Source of the DNA: Kineosporia sp. R_H_3
GTDB taxonomy: Bacteria; Actinomycetota; Actinomycetes; Actinomycetales; Kineosporiaceae
Reading direction: 5' to 3'
Assembly: GCF_002198675.1 (NCBI RefSeq)
Contig: NZ_MWLL01000184.1
Coordinates: 1 to 59,199, forward strand
Length of the DNA: 59,199 bases
Part shown: piece after piece, positions 8,729 to 18,203 of the stretch
How the letters are laid out: the number at the start of each line of letters is the position of its first letter
How positions within the stretch are numbered: position 1 is the stretch's first letter
Made by a program: the position numbers and the translations under genes
Notes under the pieces: generated by a model
What the model was told of the DNA's origin: nothing
Seen by the model: only the letters and a program-made list of their open reading frames with translations
Database searches by the model: none

Positions 8729-9745
8729 TCAGAGCTGCTCGTCCTCGGCGTAGGACATGTCGTCGTCGGCGCCGAAGCTGTCGACGACGAGCGCGGGGTC
8801 GAACCCGGGCGGGCTGTCCTTGAGAGCAAGACCCATGCCGTGGAGCTTGGCCTTGACCTCGTCGATGGACTTCGCGCCGAAGTTGCGGATGTCGAGCAGG
8901 TCCGCCTCGCTGCGCGCGACGAGCTCGCCGACGGTGTGGATGCCCTCGCGCTTGAGGCAGTTGTAGGAGCGGACCGTGAGGTCGAGCTCCTCGATCGGCA
9001 GCGCGAGGTCGGCCGCGAGCGCGGCGTCCGACGGCGACGGGCCCATGTCGATGCCCTCGGCCTCGACGTTCAGCTCGCGGGCGAGACCGAACAGCTCGAC
9101 GAGCGTCTTGCCGGCCGACGCCATGGCGTCGCGCGGCTGCGTCGAGGGCTTGGTCTCGACGTCGACGATGAGCCGGTCGAAGTCGGTGCGCTGCTCGACA
9201 CGCGTCGCCTCGACCTTGTACGTCACCTTGAGGACCGGCGAGTAGATCGAGTCGACCGGGATGCGGCCGATCTCCTGGTCACCGGACTTGTTCTGGTTCG
9301 CCGAGACGTAGCCACGACCGCGCTCGACGGTCAGCTCCATCTCGAGCTTGCCCTTGCCGTTGAGGGTCGCGATGTGGAGGTCCGGGTTGTGCACCTCGAC
9401 GCCCGCCGGCGGCGCGATGTCCGCGGCGGTGACGGTGCCCGGGCCCTGCTTGCGCAGGTACATGACGACCGGCTCGTCGTGCTCGCTGGAGACGACGAGG
9501 CCCTTGATGTTGAGGATGAGCTCGGTGACGTCCTCCTTCACCCCCGGGACGGTGGTGAACTCGTGGAGGACGCCGTCGACGCGGATGCTCGTGACCGAGG
9601 CACCGGGGATCGACGAGAGCAGCGTGCGCCGCAGGCTGTTGCCGAGCGTGTAGCCGAAGCCGGGCTCGAGGGGCTCGATGACGAACCGCGAACGGTTCTC
9701 GCCGACGACCTCTTCGGTCAGCGTCGGCCGCTGTGCGATGAGCAT
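8729..9745 (-). CDS. rpoA: RNA polymerase subunit alpha
   Basis: 338 residues from the ATG at 9745 ([18 protein letters not shown]), the standard actinobacterial start with a GGAAG box upstream; the longer ORF is not needed. N-terminal dimerisation domain with [20 protein letters not shown], then the C-terminal domain with [18 protein letters not shown] and the [13 protein letters not shown] helix that contacts UP elements and activators. Nucleates RNA polymerase assembly by binding beta and beta-prime. A strong hairpin separates it from rpsD, so its level may be set separately. Confidence 0.97.
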   Translation of the reverse strand: MLIAQRPTLTEEVVGENRSRFVIEPLEPGFGYTLGNSLRRTLLSSIPGASVTSIRVDGVLHEFTTVPGVKEDVTELILNIKGLVVSSEHDEPVVMYLRKQGPGTVTAADIAPPAGVEVHNPDLHIATLNGKGKLEMELTVERGRGYVSANQNKSGDQEIGRIPVDSIYSPVLKVTYKVEATRVEQRTDFDRLIVDVETKPSTQPRDAMASAGKTLVELFGLARELNVEAEGIDMGPSPSDAALAADLALPIEELDLTVRSYNCLKREGIHTVGELVARSEADLLDIRNFGAKSIDEVKAKLHGMGLALKDSPPGFDPALVVDSFGADDDMSYAEDEQL

Positions 9746-9871
9746 GTCGTGATCTTCCTTCCAGGAGCATCCGCTATTTGATGCCCCGAGCTGACCCTGC
9801 GCGGCCTCCATATGCCGTCAGGGGTGGTGCCGGTGGTTCGCCTGCCCCGTGGTGCGGCAGGAGCGTGCGAA

Positions 9872-9901
9872 GGCGCGGGAGGGCCGAAGCCCTCCCGCGC
9901 C
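9872..9901 (-). terminator. Hairpin between rpsD and rpoA
   Basis: Perfect 13-bp GC stem (9872-9884 with 9889-9901) and a CGAA tetraloop, 7 nt after the rpsD stop. There is no T-run, so it may be a partial terminator, pause site or mRNA 3'-end stabiliser rather than a full stop. Confidence 0.5.
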
Positions 9902-9907
9902 ACGTCA

Positions 9908-10534
9908 CTACTTGCTGTAGAGCTCGACGATCAGCTGCTCCTGGACCGGGGTGTCGATGACCTGGCGGGCCGGGAGGCCGTGGACCAGGACACGCATCCG
10001 GTTCGGGATGACCTCGAGCCACGCCGGGACGGTCCGCTCGCCGGCCTCGGCGCGCGCGATGACGAAGGGCGTCATCTCGAAGGACTTCTCGCGCACCTCG
10101 ATGATGTCGTTCTCCGTCACGCGGTACGACGGGATGTCGACCTTGTGGCCGTTCACGAGGATGTGACCGTGCCGGACGACCTGACGGGCCATGTCCCGGG
10201 ACTTGGCGAAGCCGGCCCGGTACACGACGTTGTCGAGCCGCGACTCGAGGATGCGCAGCAGGTTCTCGCCGGTCTTGCCGGTCCGGCGGTTCGCCTCCTC
10301 GTAGTAGCCACGGAACTGCTTCTCGAGGACCCCGTAGATGCGCGCGGCCTTCTGCTTCTCGCGCATCTGGAGCAGGCACTCGCTCTCCTTGGTGCGCGCG
10401 CGGCCGTGCTCACCCGGCGGGTAGGGCCGGATCTCGATCGGGCACTTCGGGCTGTCGCACTTTGCACCCTTGAGGTACAGCTTGGTCTTCTCGCGGCGGC
10501 AGCGCTTGCAGTCAGCGCCGGTGTAACGCGCCAT
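9908..10534 (-). CDS. rpsD: 30S ribosomal protein S4
   Basis: 208 residues, ATG at 10534. uS4 starts 30S assembly by binding 16S rRNA near the 5' domain. N-terminal zinc-binding form: CKRCRREKTKLYL and CDSPKCP give four cysteines (the C+ paralog type). The S4 RNA-binding domain contains SRLDNVVYRAGFAKSRDMAR and VRHGHILVNGHKVDIPSY. In other bacteria S4 represses the alpha operon; no pseudoknot site was identified here. Follows rpsK by 38 nt. Confidence 0.97.
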   Translation of the reverse strand: MARYTGADCKRCRREKTKLYLKGAKCDSPKCPIEIRPYPPGEHGRARTKESECLLQMREKQKAARIYGVLEKQFRGYYEEANRRTGKTGENLLRILESRLDNVVYRAGFAKSRDMARQVVRHGHILVNGHKVDIPSYRVTENDIIEVREKSFEMTPFVIARAEAGERTVPAWLEVIPNRMRVLVHGLPARQVIDTPVQEQLIVELYSK

Positions 10535-10572
10535 GTGTACTCGTTCTCCTCAGGCTGGGTCGGGTCGGCGCG

Positions 10573-10980
10573 TCAGACGCGGCGGCGCTTCGGCGGGCGG
10601 CACCCGTTGTGCGGGGTGGGGGTGACGTCCTGGATCGAGCCCACCTCGAGGCCGGTGGCCTGGAGGGAGCGGATCGCGGTCTCGCGGCCGGAACCCGGCC
10701 CCTTGACGAAGACGTCGACCTTGCGCATCCCGTGCTCCTGCGCCCGGCGTGCAGCGGCCTCGGCGGCCATCTGCGCGGCGAACGGCGTGGACTTGCGGGA
10801 GCCCTTGAAGCCGACCTGACCGGCGGAGGCCCACGAGATCACGGCGCCCGTCGGGTCCGTGATGGACACGATCGTGTTGTTGAAGGTGCTCTTGATGTGC
10901 GCCTGGCCGTGGGAGACGTTCTTCTTCTCCTTGCGACGGGGCTTGCGCGCCCCGGCGGCGACCCTCTTCTGGGGAGGCAT
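10573..10980 (-). CDS. rpsK: 30S ribosomal protein S11
   Basis: 135 residues, ATG start. uS11 lies on the platform of the 30S subunit near the mRNA exit and the 3' end of 16S rRNA. Family marks: [57 protein letters not shown] and the basic C-terminus [10 protein letters not shown]. The N-terminal 20 residues are Lys/Arg rich, as in other actinobacteria. Separated from rpsM by 112 nt with imperfect hairpin potential. Confidence 0.97.
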   Translation of the reverse strand: MPPQKRVAAGARKPRRKEKKNVSHGQAHIKSTFNNTIVSITDPTGAVISWASAGQVGFKGSRKSTPFAAQMAAEAAARRAQEHGMRKVDVFVKGPGSGRETAIRSLQATGLEVGSIQDVTPTPHNGCRPPKRRRV

Positions 10981-11092
10981 CTACCAAATACTCCTGGTCT
11001 GTGTGGCTGGTCTGCAGTCTGAGATCGGGCCGGCGAGGCGGGCCCGGGAAGCGGCGCGGGACGACGTCCGCAGGACGGCGTCGCGCCGGCTA

Positions 11093-11473
11093 CTACTTCT
11101 TGCCCGGCTTCTTCTTGCCGGCGACCGTGCGCTTCGGACCCTTGCGCGTACGCGCGTTGGTCTTCGTGCGCTGGCCGCGGACGGGCAGGCCGCGGCGGTG
11201 CCGCAGACCCTCGTAGCACCCGATCTCGACCTTGCGCCGGATGTCCGCCGCGACCTCGCGGCGGAGGTCACCCTCGACCTTGAAGTTCACGTCGATGTAG
11301 TCACGGAGCTTGACGAGGTCCTCGTCACCGAGGTCACGAACCCGGGTGTCCGGGTTGATGCCGGTGGCTGCGAGGGCCTCCTTGGAGCGGGTGCGACCCA
11401 CGCCGAAGATGTAGGTGAGCGCGATCTCGACCCGCTTCTCGCGGGGGAGGTCGACGCCGACGAGGCGTGCCAT
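11093..11473 (-). CDS. rpsM: 30S ribosomal protein S13
   Basis: 126 residues, ATG. uS13 is in the 30S head and contacts the P-site tRNA and the 50S subunit (bridge B1). Features: [53 protein letters not shown] and the Lys-rich tail [13 protein letters not shown] that reaches the P site. It follows rpmJ after 198 nt of non-coding sequence, an unusually long gap for this operon. Confidence 0.97.
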   Translation of the reverse strand: MARLVGVDLPREKRVEIALTYIFGVGRTRSKEALAATGINPDTRVRDLGDEDLVKLRDYIDVNFKVEGDLRREVAADIRRKVEIGCYEGLRHRRGLPVRGQRTKTNARTRKGPKRTVAGKKKPGKK

Positions 11474-11671
11474 GGATCTCTCTTCTGTGCTCGGAGGTCT
11501 GCTGCAGCACCGGTCCCGGGGATCTGTCCGGGTCCCCGGCCTCCGGCCGGGGGTGGCGTCCCGAGGGTGGCCCTGACGGGCCTGACCGCTCGGGGGGCGG
11601 GTTACTGCTCTGGGCGGTGCGACGTACGTGCGGGGACCCTCAGGTCCTGGTCCGCCGGAGTGAGCCTTCGC

Positions 11672-11785
11672 TCAGCCCTGGCGCTGCTTGTGACGCTGGT
11701 TCTCGCAGATGACCATGACCCGGCCGTGACGGCGGATCACCTTGCACTTGTCGCAGATCTTCTTGACGCTCGGCTTGACCTTCAT
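11672..11785 (-). CDS. rpmJ: 50S ribosomal protein L36 (zinc form)
   Basis: 37 residues: [20 protein letters not shown], then [17 protein letters not shown]. Cys11, Cys14, Cys27 and His32 form the zinc ribbon of the C+ type. bL36 is the smallest 50S protein and helps fold domain VI of 23S rRNA. The start ATG at 11785 has only a weak GAAAG box upstream. The gene lies between infA and rpsM, its normal place. Confidence 0.97.
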   Translation of the reverse strand: MKVKPSVKKICDKCKVIRRHGRVMVICENQRHKQRQG

Positions 11786-11851
11786 CGCTGTCTTTCAGAC
11801 GTGACGCACGCGCACCCGCATCGCGTGAGCTGCGCGTCAGAGGCGGTCGGG

Positions 11852-12073
11852 TTACTTGTAGCGGTAGACGATGCGACCACGAGACAGGTCGTACGGGCTC
11901 AGCTCCACCACGACCCGGTCCTCGGGGAGGATTCGGATGTAGTGCTGGCGCATCTTGCCCGAGATGTGGGCGAGAACCTTGTGACCGTTGCCCAGCTCCA
12001 CGCGGAACATCGCGTTCGGCAGTGCCTCGACCACGGTGCCCTCGATCTCGATGACCCCGTCTTTCTTGGCCAT
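11852..12073 (-). CDS. infA: Translation initiation factor IF-1
   Basis: 73 residues, start ATG at 12073 within a longer open frame. Single OB-fold S1-like domain: [40 protein letters not shown], then [16 protein letters not shown]; length and sequence are those of IF-1. It occupies the A site of the 30S subunit during initiation and promotes IF-2 and IF-3 activity. It is the first gene of the infA-rpmJ-rpsM-rpsK-rpsD unit and has a likely promoter about 130 nt upstream. Confidence 0.97.
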   Translation of the reverse strand: MAKKDGVIEIEGTVVEALPNAMFRVELGNGHKVLAHISGKMRQHYIRILPEDRVVVELSPYDLSRGRIVYRYK

Positions 12074-12206
12074 GTCCTCCGCATTCCTTCTGACCGGGTG
12101 GACCCCGGGCACGTTGACCTTCTCAGCGCACGTGTGACGGGCGCCTGCCATCTCCAGACCAGCCGCGGGGAGACGATGGGCACAGATGTTCGTGAGCCGA
12201 CTAGCG

Positions 12207-12212
12207 AGTCTA
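12207..12212 (-). promoter_or_regulatory. Putative -10 element upstream of infA
   Basis: TAGACT on the minus strand, in the only AT-richer part of the 248-nt infA-map gap. A -35 TTCTCT about 18 nt upstream is weak. The predicted leader would be about 130 nt. Confidence 0.3.
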
Positions 12213-12321
12213 CGCCAGCGACACGCCGGGAGAGAAATCGTCGCTTTGTCGCACCCCGGCGTGCGGGCCCCGGCGTCCGCGCCACGACGTCCGCGCGACG
12301 ACGTCCGCGGCGCGCAGGGAC

Positions 12322-13155
12322 TCAGTCCGCGAGCGGGGCGACCTTCACGCCGAGCGCGCCGAGCGCCGCCTCTCCGCCGTCCCGCGCGGTGAGCACCCAG
12401 ATCCCGCCGTCGTGCAGGGCGACCGAGTGCTCCCAGTGCGCGGCCTTGCCGCCGTCCCGGGTCGCGACGGTCCAGCCGTCGGCCAGCTCCCGGCTCGCGG
12501 GGTCGCCGGCGGCGAGCATCGGCTCGATCGCCACGCACAGGCCCGCCCGCATCCGCGGTCCCTTGTCCCGCGTGCGGTAGTTGAGCACGTGCGGCGCCTG
12601 GTGCATCTCGGTGCCGATCCCGTGGCCGCCGTAGTCCTCGACGAGGCCGTAGCGGTCCGCGACGTGGTCCTCGACGGCCCCGCCGATCTCCCCGAGCCGC
12701 TCCCCCGCCCGGATCGCGGCGATGCCGTGCCACATCGAGGACTCGGTCACCGCGGACAGGTCCGCGTCCCGGGGGTCGACCGTGCCGTCGGCCCGCGGGA
12801 CGACGGCGGTGAACGCCGAGTCGCCGTGCCACCCGGACAGGATCGCCCCGCAGTCGACCGAGACGACGTCGCCCTCACGGACGACCCGCGCGCCGGGGAT
12901 CCCGTGGACGATCTCCTCGTTGACCGAGATGCACGTGACGGCGGGGAACGGCGGGTGCCCGTAGCCGAGGAACGACGGGACGGCGCCCGCGGAGCGGATG
13001 ACGTCGTGCGCGACGGCGTCCAGCTCCTTCGTCGTGACCCCGGGCCGCAGGGCCGCACGGACGGCGTCGAGCGCGTCGGCGACGACGAGCCCGGCCTTGC
13101 GCATCAGGCGGATCTGGTCCGTCGTCTTGTACTGGATCCGGTCGCGTCCGAGCAT
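12322..13155 (-). CDS. map: Methionine aminopeptidase, type I
   Basis: 277 residues, ATG. Removes the N-terminal Met from nascent proteins using two metal ions. The metal ligands are visible: Asp in [17 protein letters not shown] (two Asp), His in [15 protein letters not shown], Glu in CVAIEPML and Glu in [11 protein letters not shown]. Length fits a type Ia enzyme without zinc-finger extension. A terminator lies upstream (after adk) and a TAGGCT -10 box ends 8 nt before the ATG, so map appears to be an independent, nearly leaderless unit rather than part of secY-adk-map. Confidence 0.96.
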   Translation of the reverse strand: MLGRDRIQYKTTDQIRLMRKAGLVVADALDAVRAALRPGVTTKELDAVAHDVIRSAGAVPSFLGYGHPPFPAVTCISVNEEIVHGIPGARVVREGDVVSVDCGAILSGWHGDSAFTAVVPRADGTVDPRDADLSAVTESSMWHGIAAIRAGERLGEIGGAVEDHVADRYGLVEDYGGHGIGTEMHQAPHVLNYRTRDKGPRMRAGLCVAIEPMLAAGDPASRELADGWTVATRDGGKAAHWEHSVALHDGGIWVLTARDGGEAALGALGVKVAPLAD

Positions 13156-13162
13156 GCGGGAG

Positions 13163-13168
13163 AGCCTA
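13163..13168 (-). promoter_or_regulatory. map: -10 element of map promoter (leaderless)
   Basis: TAGGCT (minus strand) with its 3' end at 13163, 8 nt from the map ATG at 13155. No clear -35 box. No Shine-Dalgarno sequence could fit on the resulting transcript. Confidence 0.45.
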
Positions 13169-13223
13169 CGTGAGGTCCGGGCCCGGTTCGCGCCGTCCCC
13201 GTTCGCACCCGCCCGGCCCGTGC

Positions 13224-13268
13224 GACGCAGGAGCCCCCGGACCGTCGTGGTCCGGGGGCTCCTGCGTC
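13224..13268 (-). terminator. Terminator after adk
   Basis: Perfect 20-bp stem (13224-13243 with 13249-13268) and a 5-nt loop, 22 nt downstream of the adk stop. It is the longest hairpin in the ribosomal cluster and separates secY-adk from map. Confidence 0.85.
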
Positions 13269-13290
13269 GGTGCGGGTCGTGCGGGTGCCG

Positions 13291-13863
13291 TCAGGCCTCG
13301 AGCGCCGACAGCGCGGCCTGGAGCCGCTCGGTGACGTCGTCGATGTCGCCCATCCCGTCGACCGCGACGAGCAGGCCGCGCGCCGAGTAGATGTCGACGA
13401 GCGGGGCGGTCTCCGAGTTGTAGACCTCCTGCCGGTGCCGGATGACGTCCTCGGTGTCGTCCTCGCGGCCCTCGACGGTCGCCCGGTTGAGCAGCCGGGC
13501 GACGAGCTCGTCGGTGTCCGCGGTGAGCTGGACGACGGCGTCGAGGCCGCTGTCGGCCGCGGCGAGCAGGGCGTCGAGCGCCTCGACCTGGCCCGCGTTG
13601 CGCGGGTACCCGTCGAGGAGGAAGCCGTTCTCGGTGTCGGGCTGGGCGAGGCGGTCCTTGACCATGTCGTTCGTGACCTCGTCGGGCACGAGCTTGCCCG
13701 CGCTGGTGTAGCTCTGCGCGAGCTGCCCGAGCGGCGTCCCGCCCTTGATGTTCGCCCGGAAGATGTCTCCGGTCGAGATCGCGGGGATGCCGAGCCGCTC
13801 CGAGAGCCGCTTGGCCTGGGTCCCCTTGCCCGCCCCGGGAGGGCCGAGAAGGACGAGTCTCAT
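13291..13863 (-). CDS. adk: Adenylate kinase
   Basis: 190 residues, ATG. Catalyses ATP + AMP = 2 ADP. P-loop LLGPPGAGKGTQAKRL at residues 5-20, AMP-binding STGDIFRANI, then FLLDGYPRNAGQVEAL. This is the short form: the LID is reduced (NRATVEGREDDTEDVIRHR) and lacks the zinc-binding cysteines, as is usual in actinobacteria. The gene follows secY after 39 nt and is followed by a strong terminator, so secY-adk forms a two-gene unit. Confidence 0.97.
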   Translation of the reverse strand: MRLVLLGPPGAGKGTQAKRLSERLGIPAISTGDIFRANIKGGTPLGQLAQSYTSAGKLVPDEVTNDMVKDRLAQPDTENGFLLDGYPRNAGQVEALDALLAAADSGLDAVVQLTADTDELVARLLNRATVEGREDDTEDVIRHRQEVYNSETAPLVDIYSARGLLVAVDGMGDIDDVTERLQAALSALEA

Positions 13864-13902
13864 GGGTGCACCGACCTCACCGGGTGCGCGCCGGGGCGCA
13901 CC

Positions 13903-15216
13903 TCATCGCAGGAACCCTTCGTAGTGCCGCTGCTGGAGCTGGGACTCGATCTGCTTCACCGTCTCCAGGCCGACGCCCACGATGATGAGGATCGACGTGC
14001 CGCCGAACGGGAACGAGTTCGTGTTCGCGTTGAGCAGCGCGAAGGCCACCAGCGGGATCAGCGAGATCACCGCGAGGTAGATCGCCCCCGGCAGCGTGAT
14101 GCGGGTGAGGACGTAGTCCAGGTACTCCGCCGTCGGCCGGCCGGCCCGGATGCCCGGGATGAAGCCGCCGTACTTCTTCATGTTCTCGGCGACCTCGTCC
14201 GGGTTGAACGTGATCGCGACGTAGAAGTACGTGAAGAAGATGATGAGCGCGACGTAGGCGAGCATGTAGATCGGGTGGTCACCCTTGACCAGGTGGGTCT
14301 CGATCCAGTTCACCCAGGCCGACGGTGGCTGGGTCCGGTCGCCCCGGTTGAACTGGGCGATGAGCGCCGGGATGTAGAGCAGCGACGAGGCGAAGATGAC
14401 CGGGATGACGCCGGCCATGTTGACCTTGATCGGGATGTACGTGCTCGTCCCGCCGTACATCTTGCGGCCGATCTGGCGCTTGGCGTACTGGACCGGGATG
14501 CGGCGCTGGGACTGCTCGACGAAGACGACGAGCGCCATGATGACGATGCCGATCGCGATGACGATGAGCATCGTGTCGATGCTGTCGTTCTGCTGCTTGA
14601 TCGACCACAGGGCGCCGGGGAAGCCGGCCGCGATCGAGGTGAAGATGAGCAGCGACATGCCGTTGCCGACGCCGCGCTCGGTGACGAGCTCGCCGAGCCA
14701 CATGATGAGGCCCGTGCCGGCCGTCAGCGTGACGACCATGAGCAGGATCGTCACGTAGCTGTTGCTCGGGACGAGATCCTCGTTGCAGCTCTGGAAGAGC
14801 CCGCCGGGGTTGCGCGCGATCGCGACGAGCGTCGTCGACTGGAGGATCGCGAGGCCGATGGTGAGGTACCGCGTGTACTGCGTGAGCTTCGCGGTGCCGG
14901 CCTGGCCCTCCTCCTTGAGCGTCTCGAAGCGGGGGATGACGACGGTGAGCAGCTGGATGATGATGCTCGCGGTGATGTAGGGCATGATCCCCAGCGCGAA
15001 CACCGACAGCTGCAGCAGCGCCCCGCCGCTGAAGAGGTTGATGAGGCCGAGACCACTGTTGGCCTGGGTGCCGATGCACCGCTGGACCGCCTGGTAGTCG
15101 ACCCCGGGGGTCGGGACGAACGAGCCCAGCCGGAAGACCGCCATGATCGCCATGGTGAACAGCAGCTTGCGCCGCAGGTCCGGCGTCCGGAAGGCCCGGG
15201 CGAACGCGGAGAGCAC
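13903..15216 (-). CDS. secY: Preprotein translocase subunit SecY
   Basis: 437 residues, ten predicted membrane helices, GTG start at 15216 with a good AGGAGGAAG box. SecY is the channel of the Sec translocon in the inner membrane. N-terminus MLSAFARAFRTPDLRRKLLF, plug region after GVDYQAVQ, the conserved loop KKYGGFIPGIRAGRPTAEYL and the GVGLETVKQIESQLQQRHYEGFLR tail. A hairpin upstream (15488-15514) and a candidate -10 at 15270-15275 suggest it is transcribed apart from the spc operon, together with adk. Confidence 0.97.
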   Translation of the reverse strand: MLSAFARAFRTPDLRRKLLFTMAIMAVFRLGSFVPTPGVDYQAVQRCIGTQANSGLGLINLFSGGALLQLSVFALGIMPYITASIIIQLLTVVIPRFETLKEEGQAGTAKLTQYTRYLTIGLAILQSTTLVAIARNPGGLFQSCNEDLVPSNSYVTILLMVVTLTAGTGLIMWLGELVTERGVGNGMSLLIFTSIAAGFPGALWSIKQQNDSIDTMLIVIAIGIVIMALVVFVEQSQRRIPVQYAKRQIGRKMYGGTSTYIPIKVNMAGVIPVIFASSLLYIPALIAQFNRGDRTQPPSAWVNWIETHLVKGDHPIYMLAYVALIIFFTYFYVAITFNPDEVAENMKKYGGFIPGIRAGRPTAEYLDYVLTRITLPGAIYLAVISLIPLVAFALLNANTNSFPFGGTSILIIVGVGLETVKQIESQLQQRHYEGFLR

Positions 15217-15520
15217 AACTTCCTCCTGCGCGCCGCCCGAGGGGGCGGCCTAGAGACAACCTCGTCGTGACCATAACATCCGGCCCTCCCCGGTTCGGGA
15301 GAGGCGCGGAAGGCTGCCGCGACGAGAGGTGGCACGTGCTCGGCGAGCGGTGCCGGTGCGCCGCGCGGGGTGACGTGCGTCCCCCCGCGGAGGCTGGACA
15401 AGCAGGAAGGGTCCGCACCCACCGCCTCAGGGGCGACGGGCCGGACCCGGCCTGGGTGGTGCGAGGTGGACCCGCGGTCCGGCGGCGGGCGGCCGGCGCG
15501 GTGCGCCGGCCGCCTGCACG
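15217..15520 (-). promoter_or_regulatory. secY: secY upstream region with candidate promoter
   Basis: 304 nt without a gene. From right to left on the minus strand it holds the rplO terminator (15488-15514), GC-rich sequence with no ORF, a -10-like TATGGT at 15275-15270 (weak -35), and a 7-bp hairpin next to the secY ribosome-binding site (about 15231-15248). Confidence 0.4.
15488..15514 (-). terminator. Terminator after rplO
   Basis: Perfect 12-bp GC stem (15488-15499 with 15503-15514), loop GGT, 6 nt after the rplO stop. No T-run follows. It marks the end of the spc operon before secY. Confidence 0.6.
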
Positions 15521-15985
15521 TCAGAGCGTGGTCGCGGTGCCCCCGGCGGCGGCGATCTTCTCGCGGGCGCTGGCGGAGAACGCGTTGACCGTGACCTGCA
15601 GGGCCACCGTCACCTCGCCGTCGCCGAGCACCTTGACCGGAGCGCCGTCACGGACGGCGCCCTTGGCGACGAGGTCCTCGACGCTGACGGCACCGCCCTC
15701 GGGGAAGAGAGCGGAGAGCCGATCCAGGTTGACGACCTGGAACTCCACGCGGAAGCGGTTCTTGAAGCCACGGAGCTTGGGCAGACGCATGTGCAGAGGC
15801 ATCTGACCGCCCTCGAAGGCGGCCGAGACCTGGTAACGCGCCTTCGTGCCCTTGGTGCCACGACCGGCGGTCTTGCCCTTGCTGCCCTCACCACGACCCA
15901 CACGGGTCTTGGCGGTACGGGCGCCCGGGGCCGGACGCAGGTGGTGGACCTTGAGCGTGTGCTCGCTGTTCGTCGACTCCGACAT
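15521..15985 (-). CDS. rplO: 50S ribosomal protein L15
   Basis: 154 residues, ATG at 15985 sharing one base with the rpmD stop (TGATG). uL15 binds 23S rRNA late in 50S assembly. [20 protein letters not shown] and [17 protein letters not shown] are the Gly/Lys/Arg-rich N-terminal extension that enters the subunit; [18 protein letters not shown] follows. About eight extra N-terminal residues (MSESTNSE) precede the usual start. Last gene of the spc unit. Confidence 0.97.
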   Translation of the reverse strand: MSESTNSEHTLKVHHLRPAPGARTAKTRVGRGEGSKGKTAGRGTKGTKARYQVSAAFEGGQMPLHMRLPKLRGFKNRFRVEFQVVNLDRLSALFPEGGAVSVEDLVAKGAVRDGAPVKVLGDGEVTVALQVTVNAFSASAREKIAAAGGTATTL

Positions 15986-16170
15986 CAGTCGTCGACCTCC
16001 TCGACCTTGACGAGGTGGCGGACGTGGCGGACCATCCCGCGGAACTCGGGACGGTCCTCCTTGACGACGGTGTCGCCGATCCGCTTCAGGCCCAGCGAAC
16101 GCAGGGTGTCGCGGTGCGCCTGGATGCCACCAACCTTGGACTTGATCTGGGTCACCTTGAGGCGTGCCAT
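15985..16170 (-). CDS. rpmD: 50S ribosomal protein L30
   Basis: 61 residues, ATG at 16170 sharing one base with the rpsE stop. uL30 is a small 23S rRNA-binding protein of the 50S subunit. [20 protein letters not shown] and [14 protein letters not shown] are typical. The ORF runs upstream inside rpsE, but the start at 16170 gives the normal family length. Both flanking genes touch it, so translation is coupled. Confidence 0.96.
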   Translation of the reverse strand: MARLKVTQIKSKVGGIQAHRDTLRSLGLKRIGDTVVKEDRPEFRGMVRHVRHLVKVEEVDD

Positions 16171-16814
16171 CAGCTGGTCACCCCCGCACGGGCCCGCAGG
16201 AGCGCCGCCGGGGCGACGTCCTCGATCGGGAGACCGCGGCGGGCCGCGACCTCCTCGGGACGCTCGAGCCCGCGCAGCGCGGCCACCGTGGCGTGCACGA
16301 TGTTGATCGCGTTGCTCGAGCCGAGCGACTTGCTGAGGACGTCGTGGATGCCGGCGCACTCGAGGACGGCGCGGACCGGGCCGCCGGCGATGACGCCGGT
16401 ACCCGGCGACGCCGGCTTGAGCATGACGACGCCCGCGGCGGCCTCACCCTGGATCGGGTGCGGGATGGTGCCCTGGATGCGGGGCACCTTGAAGAAGTGC
16501 TTCTTGGCCTCCTCGACACCCTTGGCGATCGCCGCGGGCACCTCCTTGGCCTTGCCGTAGCCGACGCCCACGGTGCCGTCGCCGTCGCCCACCACGACGA
16601 GCGCGGTGAAGCTGAAGCGGCGGCCACCCTTGACGACCTTGGCCACACGGTTGATCGTCACGACGCGCTCGACGAACGCGGTCTTCTCCGCGCCGCCGTC
16701 ACGACCGCCGCGCTGGTTGTCGCGGTCACGACCGCCACGGCGGCCGCTGTTGTCGCCGCTGCCACCACCGGCGGCTCCGACGGGGCCTCCGCCTCGGCGC
16801 TGGGGTCCAGCCAT
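16170..16814 (-). CDS. rpsE: 30S ribosomal protein S5
   Basis: 214 residues from the ATG at 16814 ([10 protein letters not shown]). uS5 sits at the mRNA entry channel and helps decoding fidelity and mRNA unwinding. The core starts at [20 protein letters not shown], with [16 protein letters not shown] and [13 protein letters not shown]. Residues 1-43 are a Gly/Arg/Asp-rich extension (repeated RGG and GGR) as in many actinobacteria, longer than in E. coli. Followed directly by rpmD. Confidence 0.96.
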   Translation of the reverse strand: MAGPQRRGGGPVGAAGGGSGDNSGRRGGRDRDNQRGGRDGGAEKTAFVERVVTINRVAKVVKGGRRFSFTALVVVGDGDGTVGVGYGKAKEVPAAIAKGVEEAKKHFFKVPRIQGTIPHPIQGEAAAGVVMLKPASPGTGVIAGGPVRAVLECAGIHDVLSKSLGSSNAINIVHATVAALRGLERPEEVAARRGLPIEDVAPAALLRARAGVTS

Positions 16815-16860
16815 CAGAGGTTCCTTCCCTCTCGCATGTTCACTGCGGTCCGTGCGTACG

Positions 16861-17250
16861 TCACAGCGCCAGACCACCCTCGCGTGCGCCGTCGGCCACC
16901 GCGGCCACCCGGCCGTGGTACTTGTTGCCGGCCCGGTCGAACACGACCGACTCGACGCCCGCGGCCTTGGCCCGGGCGGCGACGAGCTCGCCGACCCGCT
17001 TGGCCTTGTCCGTCTTGTCGCCCTCGAGGGCGCGCAGGTCGGCCTCCATGGTGGAGGCCGAGGCCACGGTCTTGCCGACCGAGTCGTCGACGACCTGGAC
17101 GAAGAGGTGCCGGGCGGACCGCGTCACGACGAGGCGCGGACGCGCCGTCGTGCCGACGATGTGCTTGCGGACACGGACGTGCCGGCGGACGCGGGCCGCG
17201 ACGGACCCCTTGCCGGCGCCGCCACCGCTGCGCTTCAGACCGACTGCCAT
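16861..17250 (-). CDS. rplR: 50S ribosomal protein L18
   Basis: 129 residues, ATG sharing one base with the rplF stop (TAATG). uL18 binds 5S rRNA with L5 and joins it to the central protuberance. [20 protein letters not shown] at the N-terminus, [20 protein letters not shown] in the core and [24 protein letters not shown] at the C-terminus are diagnostic. Residues 1-15 are an extra Gly/Lys/Arg-rich segment. Confidence 0.97.
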   Translation of the reverse strand: MAVGLKRSGGGAGKGSVAARVRRHVRVRKHIVGTTARPRLVVTRSARHLFVQVVDDSVGKTVASASTMEADLRALEGDKTDKAKRVGELVAARAKAAGVESVVFDRAGNKYHGRVAAVADGAREGGLAL

Positions 17251-17789
17251 TACTTCTTCCCAGCCTTTCCGACCTTGCGCTTGACCTGCTCGCCCGCGTA
17301 GCGAACACCCTTGCCCTTGTAGGGGTCGGGCTTGCGGAGCTTGCGAAGGTTGGCCGCGACCTCGCCGACCTGCTGCTTGTCGATGCCCGACACGGAGAAG
17401 CGCGTGGGCGCCTCGACCGCGAAGGTCACGCCGGCCGGCGGCTCGACGGTGATGGGGTGGCTGTACCCCAGGGCGAACTCGAGGTTGGAGCCCTTCGCGA
17501 CGACGCGGTAACCCGTGCCGACGATCTCGAGCTTCTTCTCGTAGCCCTGGGTGACACCCACGACCATGTTGGAGATGAGGGTCCGGGTGAGGCCGTGGAG
17601 CTCACGGGTCCTGCGCTCCTCGTCGGCGCGCACGACGACGAGCTTGTCGTCCTCGCGCTGGACGACGAGAGCGCCGGCGACCTCGTGGGACAGGGTGCCC
17701 TTGGGCCCCTTGACCGTCACCTCTCGGCCGTCGACGTTGATGTCGACGCCCGAGGGGACCGGGATGGGCTGCTTGCCGATGCGGGACAT
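17250..17789 (-). CDS. rplF: 50S ribosomal protein L6
   Basis: 179 residues, ATG. uL6 lies near the sarcin-ricin loop and supports factor binding. Two related alpha/beta domains: [20 protein letters not shown] and [12 protein letters not shown] in the first, [18 protein letters not shown] and [14 protein letters not shown] in the second, ending with [25 protein letters not shown]. Fifteen nt after rpsH. Confidence 0.97.
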   Translation of the reverse strand: MSRIGKQPIPVPSGVDINVDGREVTVKGPKGTLSHEVAGALVVQREDDKLVVVRADEERRTRELHGLTRTLISNMVVGVTQGYEKKLEIVGTGYRVVAKGSNLEFALGYSHPITVEPPAGVTFAVEAPTRFSVSGIDKQQVGEVAANLRKLRKPDPYKGKGVRYAGEQVKRKVGKAGKK

Positions 17790-17804
17790 CTGTCTACTCT
17801 CCCG

Positions 17805-18203
17805 TCACCAGACGTAGGCGAGGACTTCCCCACCCACGCCCTTCTTGTTCGCCTGCTTGTCGGTCAGCAGGCCCGACGACGTCGAGAGGATCGCGATACC
17901 CAGGCCGCCGAGCACGCGCGGCAGGTTCGTCGACTTCGCGTAGACGCGCAGACCGGGCTTGCTGATGCGCCGGATGCCGGCGATCGAGCGCTCCCGGTTG
18001 GGCCCGTACTTCAGGACGATCGTCAGCGTCTTGCCGACCTCTGCGTCCGCAACGTTCCAGGAGGCGATGTAGCCCTCCTGCTGGAGGATCTCGGACACGT
18101 GCGCCTTGAGCTTGCTGTACGGCATGCTCACGGCGTCGTGGTAGGCCGAGTTCGCGTTGCGCAGACGAGTCAGCATGTCTGCGATCGGGTCGGTCATGGT
18201 CAT
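17805..18203 (-). CDS. rpsH: 30S ribosomal protein S8
   Basis: 132 residues, ATG at 18203 ([20 protein letters not shown]). uS8 binds the central domain of 16S rRNA and in E. coli represses its own operon. GVLTDKQA-like C-terminal region appears as [18 protein letters not shown], with [13 protein letters not shown] before it. The start overlaps, as ATGA, the stop of the unusual 64-codon ORF upstream, so S8 synthesis may depend on translation of that ORF. A second Met two codons later is an alternative. Confidence 0.97.
   Translation of the reverse strand: MTMTDPIADMLTRLRNANSAYHDAVSMPYSKLKAHVSEILQQEGYIASWNVADAEVGKTLTIVLKYGPNRERSIAGIRRISKPGLRVYAKSTNLPRVLGGLGIAILSTSSGLLTDKQANKKGVGGEVLAYVW

Noticed and set aside
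4332-8753. 1473-codon plus-strand open frame
   Set aside because: Antisense to exeM, truA and rplQ; Arg/Val/Gly-rich translation with no motifs, a usual artefact of high GC on the opposite strand.
13270-15270. 666-codon plus-strand open frame
   Set aside because: Antisense to adk and secY; low-complexity Arg/Asp-rich sequence.
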